Assembly (NCBI RefSeq): GCF_017573465.1
Contig: NZ_JAGEPF010000014.1
Location: 124,001 to 188,000, forward strand
DNA: 64,000 bases
Source of the DNA: Actinomadura violacea
GTDB lineage: Bacteria; Actinomycetota; Actinomycetes; Streptosporangiales; Streptosporangiaceae
Direction of reading: 5' to 3'
A model generated the notes under the pieces. The model had not been told where the DNA came from, did not search any database, and was given only the letters and a program-made list of their open reading frames with translations. Shown here piece by piece: positions 63,800 through 64,000 of the stretch (within the stretch, counting starts at the first letter, position 1; the number at the start of each line of letters is the position of its first letter). A program made the translations under genes and the position numbers.

Positions 63800-64000
63800 G
63801 TGCGGTTCAACGGCGTCAAGACGGCGGCACTGATCGCTGCGCTGTCGGCGTTGATGCTCGCGATCGGCTGGGCGTTCGGCGGCACCACCGGACTCGCCAT
63901 CGCGCTGGTCATCGCCCTCGGCACCAACGGCGTCGCCTACCTCTTCTCCGACCGGATCGCCCTGCGCTCCATGCGCGCCCACCCCGTCGGCGAGGTCGAG
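63800..64000 (+). CDS. htpX: Protease HtpX homolog, N-terminal part
   Basis: 67 codons, cut by the window end. The N-terminus VRFNGVKTAALIAALSALMLAIGWAFGG and the second helix LAIALVIALGTNGVAYLFSDRIALRSMRAHPVGE match M48-family membrane zinc metalloproteases of the HtpX type. The HEXXH site lies beyond the window. GTG start with GGAAGG 10 bases upstream. Confidence 0.85.
   Translation, partial: MRFNGVKTAALIAALSALMLAIGWAFGGTTGLAIALVIALGTNGVAYLFSDRIALRSMRAHPVGEVE

Overview
The window is a high-GC, gene-dense stretch of an actinobacterial chromosome. The genes overlap by 4 bases in many places, GTG and TTG starts are common, and the lineage markers are a conservon, fused KorA, NuoB/NuoI duplication and proline-rich envelope proteins. 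Gene content resembles Actinomadura or related Streptosporangiales, but the genus is inferred from recall, not proven. I saw no tRNA, rRNA, CRISPR array or insertion sequence.

1-17,363 (+): the tail of a geranylgeranyl-reductase-like gene, then a complete 14-gene nuoA-N operon (proton-pumping NADH:quinone oxidoreductase), then a long-chain polyprenyl diphosphate synthase (menaquinone tail). A dyad upstream of nuoA fits a Rex (NADH/NAD+ sensor) operator.

17,474-25,674 (-): a cytochrome P450, a class I terpene synthase and a class II terpene cyclase form an overlapping three-gene terpenoid locus. It is followed by a conservon (sensor kinase-like CvnA, roadblock CvnB, DUF742 CvnC, GTPase-like CvnD).

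26,009-32,117: small housekeeping and stress genes (secreted protein, MsrA, DUF6980, APH-like kinase, YciI-like protein, TetR, GNAT) and a NarL-type two-component system. 32,228-43,968: a divergent FtsX-type ABC exporter; an ABC-2 permease with an unusual hydrolase-ABC fusion and a 43-codon coupled ORF; and a TetR gene divergent from a transporter carrying carboxypeptidase-regulatory repeats, followed by a YceI protein that carries the same repeat.

43,979-52,949 (-): LysR regulator, a SecDF-head-like membrane protein, korB-korA (2-oxoacid:ferredoxin oxidoreductase) with a leader-peptide gene and hairpins upstream, and two paralogous surface proteins. 53,102-63,698 (+): a second, partial complex I set (A, B, C, H, I, J, K, L, M, N) with no D, E, F or G. 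It is split by an inverted membrane/HhH gene, and NuoB2 has a long repetitive tail. The neighbouring ferredoxin-reducing KorAB suggests, by inference, a ferredoxin-fed respiratory module. The window ends in the start of htpX, behind an ECF-sigma-like promoter.
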